NCBI GenBank assembly: GCA_025617745.1 | Contig: CM046853.1 | Coordinates: 38,055,065-38,119,064 of the forward strand | Reading direction: 5' to 3' | DNA: 64,000 nt | DNA from: Heliocidaris erythrogramma | Taxonomy: Eukaryota; Echinodermata; Echinoidea; Camarodonta; Echinometridae | Program-made: the position numbers and the translations under genes | The notes under the pieces: generated by a model | Databases searched by the model: none | Seen by the model: only the letters and a program-made list of their open reading frames with translations | Told to the model about the DNA's origin: nothing | In this document: piece by piece, positions 34,259 to 45,115 of the stretch | Layout of the letters: every line of letters begins with the position of its first letter | How positions within the stretch are numbered: the first letter of the stretch is position 1

Positions 34259-35598
34259 AGCTCACCTGAGCCTAAGGCTCGAGTGAGCTATTGCGATGGA
34301 AATTTGTCCGTCGTCCGTCGTCCGTCGTCCGTTAACTTTTTACATTTTCATCTTCTGTCCAAAACCCATGATCGGAATTCAACCAAACTTGGTAGGAATC
34401 ATCCTTAGGGGTAGGGGACCCAAAGTTGCTAAAATGGTACATGTGGCCCCCAGGGGGGGCCAGGGGGAGGGGGCCCAGGGGGAGGGCCCCCAATTGTAAA
34501 AGCTATGTAAATTTCAAACATCTTCTTCTCCAGAACCAGGCATAGCTCAGACTTGGTATTGTGTATGGAGATACCTCTATAGATGAAGAATGAATGTTGT
34601 TCATGAAATTTCTCTGAGTGGCCCTATAGGGGCCCTGTGGGGGTAACATACTGGAGGGGGGGGGGTGCTGCCAGGCAAAATGTACATTCTGATCATCTTC
34701 TCCAAAACACATGATCGGAATTTAACCAAACTTGGTAGGAATCATCCTTAGGGGTAGGGATCCTCCTTAGGGGTAGGGGTACCAAAGTTGCTAAAATGGT
34801 ACATGTGGCCCCCAATTGTAAAAGCTATGTAAATTTCAAACATCTTCTTCTCCAGAACCAGGCATAGCTCAGACTTGGTATTGTGTATGGAGATACCTCT
34901 ATAGATGAAGAATGAATGTTATTCATGAAATTTCTCTTAGTGGCCCTATAGGGGCCCTGTGGGGGTAACATACTGGAGGGGAGGGAGCGCTGCCAGGCAA
35001 AATGTACATTCTGATCTTCTTCTCCAAAACACATAATCGGAATTTAACCAAACTTGGTAGGAATCATCCTTAGGGGGAGGGGTACCAAAATTGCTAAAAT
35101 GGTACATGTGGCCCCCAGGGGGGCCCAGGGGGAAGGCCCCCAATCGTAAAAGCTATGTAAATTTCAAACATCTTCTTCTCCAGAACCAGGCATAGCTCAG
35201 ACTTGGTATTGTGTATGGAGATACCTCTATAGATGAAGAATGAATGTTGTTCATGAAATTTCTCTGAGTGGCCCTATAGGGGCCCTGTGGGGGTAACATA
35301 CTGGGGGGGGGGGGGTGCTGCCAGGCAAAATGTACATTCTGATCTTCTTCTCCAAAACACATGACCAGAATTCAACCAAACTTGGTAGGAATCATCCTTA
35401 GGGGTAGGGGATCCAAAGTTGCTAAAATGGTACATGTGGCCCCCAGGGGGCCCAGAGGTATTGTGTCTAGAGATACCTCTATAGATGAAGAATGAAAGTT
35501 GTTCATGAAATTTTTCTGGGTGGCCTTATAGGGGCCCCTGCACCAGATGTGAATTGACCCACCTCAGGTGAGCGTCATGCCCCCTGGGGCTCTTGTTT
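34259..35598. repeat. Hairpin-plus-tandem repeat, about four units of 330 bp (AGCTCACCTGAG...CTCAGGTGAGC family)
   Basis: Starts with a hairpin (AGCTCACCTGAGCC / GGCTCGAGTGAGCT) and (GTCCGTC)n, then units carrying 'CAACCAAACTTGGTAGGAAT', 'CTAAAATGGTACATGTGGCC' and 'CCAGAACCAGGCATAGCTCA'. Ends with CTCAGGTGAGC (35563-35573) and a GGGGCTCTTG tail. In unit 4 the intron is continuous at about 50344, so this is a unit-3-specific insertion. Confidence 0.78.
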
Positions 35599-35693
35599 AA
35601 GTGTGAAATCGTGATTAGTATCACGCCTTATTACAGGTTTTTACAGTTTTAAAGATTTGTTCACAAAATTGTAATTTATTTTTATTTTTGTAG

Positions 35694-35984
35694 AAAGGCG
35701 AAGACCCAGGGGTGTTTCCCCTCCAAATGGCATGCAGTTGAAAGAAGAACCATCTGCTGTGACAGTTAACTGGGGTCCATCCGGCAGCGACAACATCGAT
35801 GGTTACGTTGTCAACATTGGGACCCCTGACAACCCAACACAGTTCTCGCAAGATGTCCCCAAGACCACCACAAGTTTAAGGCAAAAGGGCCTTCGTCCAG
35901 GTACAGATTACCAAGTTTCTGTCAAGGCCCGTGGCCCAGATGGGGAAAGTGATCCTATTCAACAAGGGTTTAGGACAAAGCCCA
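35694..35984 (+). CDS. Fn3 exon 24: class F, unit 3
   Basis: 291 nt. Linker RRRPRGVSPPNGMQLKEEPS, strand B VTVNWGPS, strand C DGYVVNIG, tyrosine corner RPGTDYQV, end GESDPIQQGFRTKP. Acceptor TGTAG, donor A|GTGAGT. Confidence 0.94.
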
Positions 35985-38900
35985 GTGAGTAAAAAAATGT
36001 ATTATTTTGAATTAATCTTAACATTTTATTATGCTTCAAGATATGCTGCATTCACTTAAAATAACATATACTGTGCAATCCTGTGTGATATTAGGCAAAT
36101 CTGTGTATAAGGCATTACTGTGTAACCCTCAAGTAATTAGGTACATTTACCCGTTTTATGCTAATTCCTGTGCATGCTGATGATGTCACAATTTCAGTCT
36201 AATATAATTCATTCATGTACATATCGTTAGTGGAATGATAATGAAATTGATGATTAGAATATGTTAACATCCCCTGTCTCTGTAAAATAAGGGGTATGAA
36301 ATTTCTAGTATCTAGAATTCCTTTTCTACAATCATGTAGCAAAATTGCTAATACTGAATACAGTAGTGGCCTAAAATATAGCAATAGAACAGATGTATTT
36401 TGTTGCAATTATTGTCAAATAGGATGTTTTCAAATAAATGTTTTTCTCTTTAATGATAAATGCTTATGCACTGCAATATTAAATGCTCATATATTATAAT
36501 AATAAATGCTTCTGTACAGTAATAATAAATGCTATGCAATGGTATTAAAAAGACTGTCGTCATTGAATAGTGTTTCTTTTTCTTCTGTGTTTTCCTTGCC
36601 CAGTGCAATACTGTGCTTGTTGAATACCTTGAAAAAAGCACATCGTAGCACACTGATCATACAGCAGAATGACTAAAGTGGACAGAAGTGGATATGAATA
36701 CAAAAATCAAGAAAATTAAAATTTGATATTAAAGAATGCAATATACGTGTATTGACAAGACAACTGTTTGATCTACCCAAGTTGAGAAAAAAAAGGGATT
36801 ATGAATTTTTGTGTAAAAATAGATGAAATATTTAACCTGTGGTACTTGGTTAACCATATAGCAATAAAATTAGTGTTTTCCAGATAACCATTTTTAATAC
36901 AATAATACCCTGAAGTTCATTCCATAGGAATTAATGAATTAGTAATTGCTTTTTTAGTAAGTATATGAAATGAAAATAGCCTTTGTTGTGAGTTCATCTT
37001 TAAAGGTATTACAGTCGTCTATCTCTGTGTGCCCTAAAAATTTTCTTATTTGTCTATAGCACTGTAAATAAGAAGACTAACTGAGAGCAGAAATTCCTGT
37101 CAAAATTGCCAGCTTTAAGCTTAACTGAACTTGACAAAGAGTGAGTATAAAAATGAAGAAATTGCAGTTTGAAAATGTGACTGCTCTCCAAACTTAATGC
37201 TTAATTTACATTTGCCCCGTGCTCCGTATGATAAAGTGGTCGAGGATTTTCTGTGCGATTTGGAGGGCTTCGTAGGTGGGTACGGGCTACGGTATTTGTG
37301 TTCAAACTATCTATGAGCATTGTGCCATTTCTTGTATTGGCCCTCATGGGCAGGCGGGGGAAAATTCATACAGAGGCTGCTCAAAGATTGTATGGAAATC
37401 GTGCAGAGTCCATCTGCATTTTTTTTTGCCCGTCTCAAGGCGGCTCTACCACCGCAGGATGACTACTCAATATCACAGGTACTGCACAGGGAATGCCCCA
37501 CGAGTTTACAATCTCGGTGCAATTTTTTGTTTGCATGCCCCCATGTTCACCAAGAAATTGTGCGTTTGCTGCACGATCAGCGCGAGGCCTTCGCACAATG
37601 CCCGTGCAATGCCCGTGCAGGGATTGTGCAATGTCACCTACATGTACAACATGTCTTTGGGCTTTCATTTAAAAAAAATTTGTATAACTTCCCTCGAAAC
37701 AAAAAAAGTAGAGGCCACAGAGCATGTGAATCCGTACAAACTGAAAATCTCATGGCTGCCTTCTGCTGCCGCACAGATAGGGGGATACGGGCAGGAGACA
37801 GGCTCGTAGACCAATCGCAGGCCACGTGTAAACTAGGCATAATGAATGCAAAGCGACTAACCTGTCTACCTAATAGTTCCATGGCATCAAGCAAAAGAGT
37901 GTGGTTATAAATTCGCCTAATAAAAACTTGGGTTTTTTCAAATATTGCACTGTATTGCTTCTCATTTAGACTAGTGGCAAAACTTAACGTAGCATTGATG
38001 TAATCTCCATCTTGGAAAGAACAGAGAATGTGTTTTCTTTCTTTCAGTGAGAAGACTATCAAGACTATATACCTGTCAGTGATCCTACATATATTTCTTT
38101 ATTTGTGGTTGTCAAAGAGACAAGTTCCAGTATCTTGCAGTAATCCAGGCTTTGTGGAATACTTTGTTTTGTCCTGGCATCTGTTCACATAGTTTTCTTG
38201 CCAGCCCTTTGTGTACTCTAAAATAAAACCTCTATCTCAGTCCAAGCTCAGAGAGTCTCCCATTGCTTTACAGGGCTCTTCTTGGTCACCCCAAGACAAA
38301 TCTTCAGAATAAATTCTCCAAAGCTACTCATTACTGAAAGCTTTTCTGATTTTTATGGCCCTTTTCTCATAATCCTTAAATTCATTGTCATCAAGGCATA
38401 GTTTCATTAGTGTTTAAGTAATGTCAGATCAGGCTCCATGTAAGAGATTTGAACCAGGACCCCTAGTGTTCTTGCCCAGATATTTATGTTGGACTGACTG
38501 CATTGCTAATTATACTCGCTTTGTCCTGGATTCTTGGCAGTATAGATAAGGTTACACATTCATGTGATCTTGCTTTGGTAACACTCACTCCTAGTTGAAG
38601 CAGTGAGATTGTGAGGGAGATGTATAGCATTGAGGACGCAAAATGTTCAGAAAATATGGGAGAATGTTTCTTCCAGCTGTCACCATTTTCTGTATTTGTA
38701 TGAATTACTTGGTACCCTGAAGCTGTTTACCACCATACAGTGTACATTATCGTTTCAGTCCACACTGGTATACATGTACTTCTGATTCTACCATGTTATA
38801 TAAAAAAGGCATTAGACTTTTCCAACACCACTGAAAGCTTGATCATGGAGCTAGCTAGACTCCCTAGCACTGTTCGCTAGCCAGGGACAAGGCATGGTCT

Positions 38901-39603
38901 GTGTTTAGGCTTCAGAGCACCTGGTTTTATTTGAGCAAAATTGGCTATCAATTGTGTGTTGAAAGAAGTGATATGACCAGAGATATAACGGGAAGGAACA
39001 GTGATCCCTGCAGTAGTAATTCTGTTAACCAATATGGTGATATCCTGAGTAGCTGTGATTGGAGCAATTGATTAGATTGCTTTTGATTATCAGTGGGAAA
39101 TCAGAGTGAATTGACGGCAAAGTGTAAGTATTGGTACATGAAATGTTTATACCTATCTGCCATGCTATAAATTATACAGTTTTAATAATAATAATAATAT
39201 GCAAATTTATAAAGCGCTTAATACATATGTTTTGTAGATATACATTTAGTCACAAATGTTACTTTTACAATATGACTGGTATATTGATCATATTGTTCAT
39301 TTTCTCTTCATTAATTGCCTCTCAGCTAAATTAGTTTCTTCATGTGTGTTCTTTTGTCAGTTTTATTCATAATCTGTAACTAGAGTGCATGTTCATTTCA
39401 TAGAACCAATTAAATACAATTACTTTTGGTCCAAAGATCACACACAAGGAATAAAGAGCAGAAGCTACATTAAGTTTATGTAAGGCAGAATACAATTTCA
39501 TCCAAATTTAGAATAAATTGTTTGAATATTTTAATACTTATTATGGACATGTAGTGTGAAATACATGTAACTTTAAAATTATTTCTTTATTTCCTCTTTC
39601 CAG
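35985..39603. other. F-G intron of unit 3
   Basis: 3.6 kb, collinear with the unit 4 F-G intron (50704-54486) over nearly its full length with many small differences. Patches at 36420-36540 repeat the 'ATAAATGCTTNTG' motif. A G/C-richer block at 37200-37830 is shared with 52120-52760. A (TAA)n tail with AAAGCGC lies at 39184-39225. No gene supported. Confidence 0.65.
37200..37830. repeat. G/C-richer insert shared by units 3 and 4 (counterpart at 52120-52760)
   Basis: Begins near TTTGCCC(C/T)G and ends near CGTAGACCAATC(G/A)CAGGCC, with repeated GTGCAAT/TTGTGC phrases inside. Absent from the F-G introns of units 1 and 2. It produces overlapping ORFs, but the reading frames are not kept between the two copies, so it is probably a non-coding insertion older than the unit 3/4 split. 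Confidence 0.5.
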
Positions 39604-39882
39604 AACGACCTCAAGGCCCTGCAGCTCCAGTTAATGCCAAGGCGAATACACGCTATGATTCGATAGCAGTCAAATGGGATGAACCTGATGATGAAAATGT
39701 TGACGGATACAGACTTGAGGTTGGGACTCCATCTCAACCTAACCAGGCTTCTTGGAAATTCCCTCGGGGCACAAGAGATTTCACTATTCCAGATTTAGAT
39801 CCAGATACAGATTATGAAGTCAAATTGTATTCCACATCACCATCAGGAGATAGTGAACCAATCAGAAGGAGAGGAAGAACAA
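39604..39882 (+). CDS. Fn3 exon 25: class G, unit 3
   Basis: 279 nt, open throughout but with no in-frame ATG, hence easily overlooked. Linker RPQGPAAPVNAKANTRYDS, strand B VKWDEPDD, strand C DGYRLEVG, second Trp ASWKFPRG, tyrosine corner DPDTDYEV, end SGDSEPIRRRGRT. Acceptor TTCCAG, donor A|GTAAGT. Confidence 0.93.
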
Positions 39883-40105
39883 GTAAGTGATAGTATTAAT
39901 ACTGAAATCTTTTGAATATAATCACTGATTAGAATACATGTATATACTCTCATTTGTTTTTGTAATTATGGCATTGATTTCAGGTCAATAGCCTTTTATT
40001 AAGTTAATCTTCATAAATTGAGGCATGTTTTGATTTTGCTTGTATTGAAATAAAATGTTAAGTTGAGCAGATGATTGTAGAAATTTATTCATTCAATATT
40101 TGCAG

Positions 40106-40384
40106 GACGCAACCGACGTCCAAAACGTCCAGCTCGTTCAAAGGTGAAGCCAGGCTCTGATTCTATGGATATAAGTTGGGATGAAGCAAAAGGAGACAAC
40201 ATTGATGGGTACAGGGTAGATGTTGGAACTCCTTCTAACCCAAGACAGTTTACGCAACGATTTCCTCGTGGAACAACAAGGGCTTCTTTCCCAGGCCTTG
40301 ACCCAGACACAGATTATCAAGTCAGTATAGTATCCACATCAGCAGATGAAGAAAGTGAACCCTTAACAAAAGCCGCTAGGACAG
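40106..40384 (+). CDS. Fn3 exon 26: class H, unit 3 (GC donor)
   Basis: 279 nt. Linker RNRRPKRPARSKVKPGSDS, strand B MDISWDEA, strand C DGYRVDVG, tyrosine corner DPDTDYQV, turn SADEESEP, end LTKAART. The frame ends ACA G and is followed by GCAAGT, not GTAAGT. Spliced to exon 27 this gives Gly (G+GT) at the junction. Confidence 0.92.
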
Positions 40385-40390
40385 GCAAGT
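40385..40390 (+). promoter_or_regulatory. Non-canonical GC splice donor (GCAAGT) of exon 26
   Basis: Exon end CAG|GCAAGT fits the known strong GC-AG donor consensus. Units 1 and 2 have CAA|GTAAGT here; the exonic -1 base changed A to G together with T to C at intron position 2. The same pair of changes is in unit 4 (55257-55263). Confidence 0.85.
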
Positions 40391-40459
40391 ATAAATTTTT
40401 CTTAATGCATGTTTTATGTAGTGTGGAAGATGGTGCCTATCACATAAAATGAACTTGTG

Positions 40460-40930
40460 AACAGAGGAGGCATTTCACGTATATATGAAACAAAAATGGG
40501 CCCAAAATGCTTCCTTGTGGGACTCCATATTGAATAGAGAGTTTTCACGTCATGTTATAAAATAAATCCAGTGACCATGTTGGAGCTGATGAAAAAGAGT
40601 AGCTGAGCATCCACAGTAAACAACCCTGAGCCCATTAACTTGTCTGCCTGTCATGAACTTATGAAGGGCACTGTGCTTAAGTCATTTTATTTTGCCTGTT
40701 GCTAGTGGTTTCAGGATGTCAACGAGAGATGTCTCTATTCATAGTATATTAGTTTCCCCATTGTGAAAGTTAATAATTGTCCGTAAAAAAAGAAAAAAAG
40801 GAAATATTCATACCAGTGGAGAGTGATTCATCATATGCTGTATATTTATTGTTGATTTGAAAGAATTTTATGGTCAAGTGTATCAAGAGTTTTACTGTAG
40901 TCCATAAATACTCCAATAGGATGATATTGC
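40460..40930 (-). pseudogene. LINE reverse-transcriptase relic, unit 3 H-I intron
   Basis: On the minus strand 40861-40918 reads GVFMDYSKTLDTLDHKIL, RT motif A region, and 40499-40530 reads YGVPQGSILGP, motif B. The order is right for a minus-strand element. Frames between them are broken. Collinear with the relics in units 2 and 4. Confidence 0.75.
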
Positions 40931-41402
40931 GAAGGAAGGATTAATCTCGGATAAATCACTCTGTTGTAAAAATATTCATATAGTACACAGCGTGCTACAA
41001 ACCCATAAGCAGGAATCTGTCCTGTGGATAATTATCTTGGGAAACGAAAATTCTTTGCGGGATCAGCAGCAAGCAAAACACAGCATAGTTCGTTTTTTAT
41101 TTTTGTGCAATATCTGCGAGCCAATCACATCCGTTCATTTTGCTCTGGAGAGACTAGGGCAGTTGACACAGGGCGTTGCAGCAATGAAGCTGCATTACAA
41201 GGATGCGCCATGACTGGTGACATTACGGTTCATGTGTTTTTATAGAGGAATAGGTACCGTATCAATATTACCACAATTTTCTTGAACCAATCTCTACAGA
41301 TTTCATAATGACTCTTTGCTTGAGTTGCATGTATTTCTGATATTTAATGGATATCCTTTAATTTCTTAATGTAAATTTTTGAATTCTATTTAATTACAAC
41401 AG

Positions 41403-41711
41403 GTGCACCTACGTCCAGGCCAGGTACAGGAGGAGCAGCAAACTCTCCTCCAAATGGAATGCAAATCAGAGAAGGTTCTGATAGAGCAACAGTCAACTGG
41501 GAACCTGCTACCAATGATGTAGATGGCTACATTGTCAACATGGGCACTGAGGACAACCCAAATCAGTTCACACAGCGCATTCCTAGTACAGACAGGAGGA
41601 GGATTAGGCAAGATGGGCTTGAACCTGAAACAGATTATCAAGTTTCTATCAAGTCATTTGATTCAGAGGGGGAAAGTGAACCTATTAAACAAGGCTTTAG
41701 GACCAGGCCTA
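41403..41711 (+). CDS. Fn3 exon 27: class I, unit 3
   Basis: 309 nt. Linker PTSRPGTGGAANSPPNG, strand B ATVNWEPA, strand C DGYIVNMG, tyrosine corner EPETDYQV, end GESEPIKQGFRTRP. Acceptor CAACAG. The donor is A|GTACGT, weaker at position +4 than the GTAAGT of its sisters. Confidence 0.93.
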
Positions 41712-42206
41712 GTACGTGATGGATCTTTATTCCTTTTCTTATTTTGAAGTTTAAATTGTTTTCTGCTATAAAAGTGGACTGTTCTTTGTTCATGGGAATC
41801 TGATAATTCCATGTATCATGCAATGAATCGTTGAGATGGTTATGCTTTGAGTGACCGTCTTTTATGAAGGTAGAAACTGATTACTGGTAGTTATTTGGTG
41901 ACAGATGTCATTCTCTTGTCTTTTTGCATCATCACTTGTGCCAAAGTATGATAATATGGTAATATTTCTCCACCTTTTTTGCACTAATTTTAAATCGGTG
42001 CCCACTTTATATCTTATTCCATAATCTCTTGGTTTAATACCAGATAAGATTTTCAGGAGAAATAATGTAGTTGAATCATTCTTGCCTGTGGTGATATTTG
42101 TTGCCATATAAAAGAAAAGAGTGCTGCAGAAATTATAAATTAATTTGATGATTGAACATCTAAATCTTACATTAAGTATGATCATAAAGTGTTATTTTTA
42201 ATTTAG
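41712..42206. other. I-A intron between units 3 and 4
   Basis: 495 nt, homologous to 57036-57522. At about 42030-42065 it keeps the ends (GGTTTAATACCAGAT ... CAGGAGAAAT) of the Fn3-like relic that is more complete at 57337-57404, with the middle deleted. Confidence 0.6.
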
Positions 42207-42485
42207 GGCGAACTGGCAGCCCCCAGCCCCCAACTGGTACCAAAGTGAACAGACGATACGATTCTTTGGGTGTTGAATGGGAAGAACCTGAAGGAGCTGA
42301 TGTGGAAGGATACAGATTGGAAGTTGGAACTCCCTCTAATCCCCGCCAGTTTACAAGGGATTATGAACCTGGCACAACAAGTGCTGACGTCCCAGGATTA
42401 ACACCAGATACAGATTATCAAGTCAATCTAGTATCTAGATCCAGATCAGGAGACAGTGAACCTGTAAGAAGGAGAGCTAGAACAA
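42207..42485 (+). CDS. Fn3 exon 28: class A, unit 4
   Basis: 279 nt. Standard class A; distinguished by EPEGADVEGY (Ala where others have Asp). Acceptor TTTAG, donor A|GTGAGT. Starts the fourth nine-domain unit. Confidence 0.94.
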
Positions 42486-42723
42486 GTGAGTGTTTTTCAT
42501 TCATTTTCTTGGATTATGCAATGATAAAGAAATTTGTTTAGTATTTTGGCTTATCATCAAATTGAGATGTCATTGGTGTCTCTTTATTACACTTTCAACA
42601 ATTAATCATTTTGCTTGCTACGTTCCCGTTATCCTGAAATAGATTTATGCATGATTGAATCAATGTAGAAAAGCATGATATCTCTATGAAATGTTATCCA
42701 AATCTTTAAATCCATTCATCCAG

Positions 42724-43008
42724 GGCCAACCCGGCGTCCACAGCGTCCCCAAGGTACTAGAGCAAGTTCACCAAGTCCTGATTCAGTAGATGTCAACTGG
42801 GAAGCACCAAGGGATGACAGTGTTAATGGATACAGGGTGGATGTTGGAACACCAGCTGATCCACGTAGAGACTTCTCAAGGCAATATGGACCTGAAACAA
42901 GGAGAGCCTCTATTCCAAACCTACGCCCAGACTCACAATACCAAGTCAGTGTGGTATCCACCTCACCATCTGGAGAGAGTGAACCTGCAAGAAAGTCTGT
43001 GAAAACAC
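42724..43008 (+). CDS. Fn3 exon 29: class B, unit 4
   Basis: 285 nt. Linker PTRRPQRPQGTRASSPSPDS (Gly replaces one linker Arg), strand B VDVNWEAP, strand C NGYRVDVG, tyrosine corner RPDSQYQV, end SGESEPARKSVKT. Acceptor TCCAG, donor C|GTAAGT. Confidence 0.94.
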
Positions 43009-43394
43009 GTAAGTCCTTGTCACTCACTTCAAACATGCTGTGTTTTCAAGATATTGCAATAAATGCTATTTTGATGCATGGGTTTAACATTTTATATTTT
43101 GTTTTTATGCCTTTTTGAGAGAATCCAGAGCAAGTTAGCATGTAAATTTGATAATGACCAGCATATTGTCACATCTTTCACACATCTGCTAAAAGCCATA
43201 AGGGCATTAACTTTGGATTAAAGTATATACATGTCTATTTAGAACAAAAATTTAAATGTGATAGAATTACGTCAAAACGAGACATGCCCACTCAAATGTA
43301 CAGAATATAAACAACGTTAATAGCTTTTTTGTTGTCACATATAAACAATGGCTGAGAGTTTCACTACATGTCTATGAGAATGATTACAACTGGG

Positions 43395-43571
43395 CATTAT
43401 GACGTGCACCTGTAATCCAGCTAAACCGTGGAAGTTATAAACTGATTCAGCAGACCAAGGTTCAAGACCAAGTCACATCTTTCGGATGGTGATGTTAAAG
43501 GTCGGTCCCCAGACGTAAATAATCATATCTGATTGATACACGTGTGTAAAAACCCAATTACGCACACATAA
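43395..43571. mobile_element. SINE-like insertion in the B-C intron of unit 4
   Basis: Unit 5's homologous intron is continuous from CTATGAGAAC to AAGTATTTTGCACTG (58705-58745), while unit 4 has about 175 extra bp. The insert contains GGTTCAAGACC, resembling a tRNA B box, and ends in a GATTGATACACGTGTG-type tail. A tRNA-derived SINE is the best guess. Confidence 0.5.
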
Positions 43572-43862
43572 AAAGTATTTTGCACTGTACAAGATTGACT
43601 CTCCAAGGCATCCACATGGCTGCCTTGGCACGAACACAATAGTATGAGTGACATGTGGGCATGTCTCTCAGACTTCAGTTCCATTACATTGTGGACCGGT
43701 GAAGAAATGTCAATCAATTTACATCTGCTATAATAACAGATCGTGGTTAAGAATGTGCATAACATAAACAATTTACAATATCTGTGTGTCTATTTTTTTT
43801 TTAAATCTGCATCTTTGTTAAAGCCTAAACTGAATGCCTTTTATGAACATGTATTTTGATAG

Positions 43863-44159
43863 CCAAAGAAGACGATAGTACTAGACGCCCCTCCCGGTCA
43901 AATGGCATGCGAGTGAGGGAAGGTGTAGAGTCAGCAACAGTAAACTGGGAACCTGCAACCAATGATGTAGATGGCTACATTGTCAATATGGGTACTGAGG
44001 CCAACCCAAATCAGTTTACACAGCGTGTTCCTAGTAGAGACAGAAGGAGGTTTAGGCAAGATGGGCTTGAACCTGATACCGATTATCAAGTTTCCATCAA
44101 ATCATTTGATTCAGAAGGGGAAAGTGAACCTATTCAACAGGGCTTTAGGACAAGATCGA
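43863..44159 (+). CDS. Fn3 exon 30: class C, unit 4
   Basis: 297 nt from the first AG (43861-43862), or 291 nt from 43869 with the AAAG acceptor, as in exon 21. Linker STRRPSRSNGMRVREG (Ser in place of Pro in the PNG motif), ATVNWEPA, DGYIVNMG, EPDTDYQV, GESEPIQQGFRTRS. The last bases and the following 225 nt of intron are identical to exon 39 and its intron. Donor A|GTAAGT. Confidence 0.9.
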
Positions 44160-44459
44160 GTAAGTGTTTAAGCTTCTTTTGCCAAATATATCAGCTTTTA
44201 TTACGGAAAGTATTAGGTATTACACTAACCTGATTTCCTCATGTATCAAGTTTGCATTATCATTAAGGAAAGCATTATGTAGAAAGCAGGATTGATGCAA
44301 TTTCGCTATTGTAGAAGAAAGCTCTATATCTATGTATATGTACTGTGTTTGTAAATAGATTTGCAACTGGATTTTAACAACATTATTTTTCCTTTTGTAA
44401 AAGAAAGCACTGTGTATTGTCATATGTACATGTATATACGGGGTCTGCTCGCTAGTCAT

Positions 44460-45115
44460 AAGGACCGCTATTCATAAAAAAAAAATATTCATAAGGACCG
44501 CTATTCATAATAAGACATAAGGGTTGCTATTCATAAGGGTAATTATTCATAAGGACCGCCATTCATAATAAGACATAAGGATCGCTATTCATAATATGGA
44601 AAGAGGGTCGCTATTCATAATACTAAATCAGGGTCGTTAATCATAAGGGTCCCTATTCATAATACGAAAATAGGGTCGCTATTCATAAAGGTCGCTATTC
44701 ATAAAGGTCAATATTCATAAGGGTCGCTATTCATAATCGAAGAAGAGGGTCGCTATTCATAATCACAAAAGAGGGTCGCTATTCATAATCACATAAGAGG
44801 GTCGCTATTCATAATCGGAGAAGAGGGTCGCTATTCATAATCACAAAAGAGGGTCGCTATTCATAATCACAGAAGAGGGTCGCTATTCATAATCGGATAA
44901 GAGGGTCGCTATTCATAATCACAAAAGAGGGTCGCTATTCATAATCACATAAGAGGGTCGCTATTCATAATCGGAGAAGAGGGTCGCTATTCATAATCAC
45001 AAAAGAGGGTCGCTATTCATAATCGGAGAAGAGGGTCGCTATTCATAATCACAAAAGAGGGTCGCTGTTCATAATCACAGAAGAGGGTCGCTATTCATAA
45101 TCAAAGAAGAGGGTT
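44460..45115. repeat. 26-bp minisatellite, left arm of the foldback element
   Basis: At least 15 regular copies of GAGGGTCGCTATTCATAATC plus a variable six-base end (ACAAAA, ACATAA, GGAGAA, ACAGAA) from about 44740; before that the units are shorter and irregular (GGACCGCTATTCATAA). Variant ends alternate, suggesting multi-unit expansion steps. Confidence 0.88.

Noticed and set aside
34296-34499. ORFs in the hairpin-plus-tandem repeat at 34259-35598 (both strands)
   Set aside because: The same short peptides repeat with each tandem unit and on both strands, which reflects the repeat, not a gene.
37253-37910. Overlapping ORFs of up to 196 codons in the F-G intron of unit 3
   Set aside because: The counterpart in unit 4 (52107-52758) does not keep the same frames or stops, and the segment lies within an intron; it behaves as a non-coding shared insert.
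44460-45115. Regular repeat with short variable segments, resembling a CRISPR array
   Set aside because: The variable parts are only about six bases from four recurring types, the genome is eukaryotic, there are no cas genes, and an inverted copy exists at 47938-48425.
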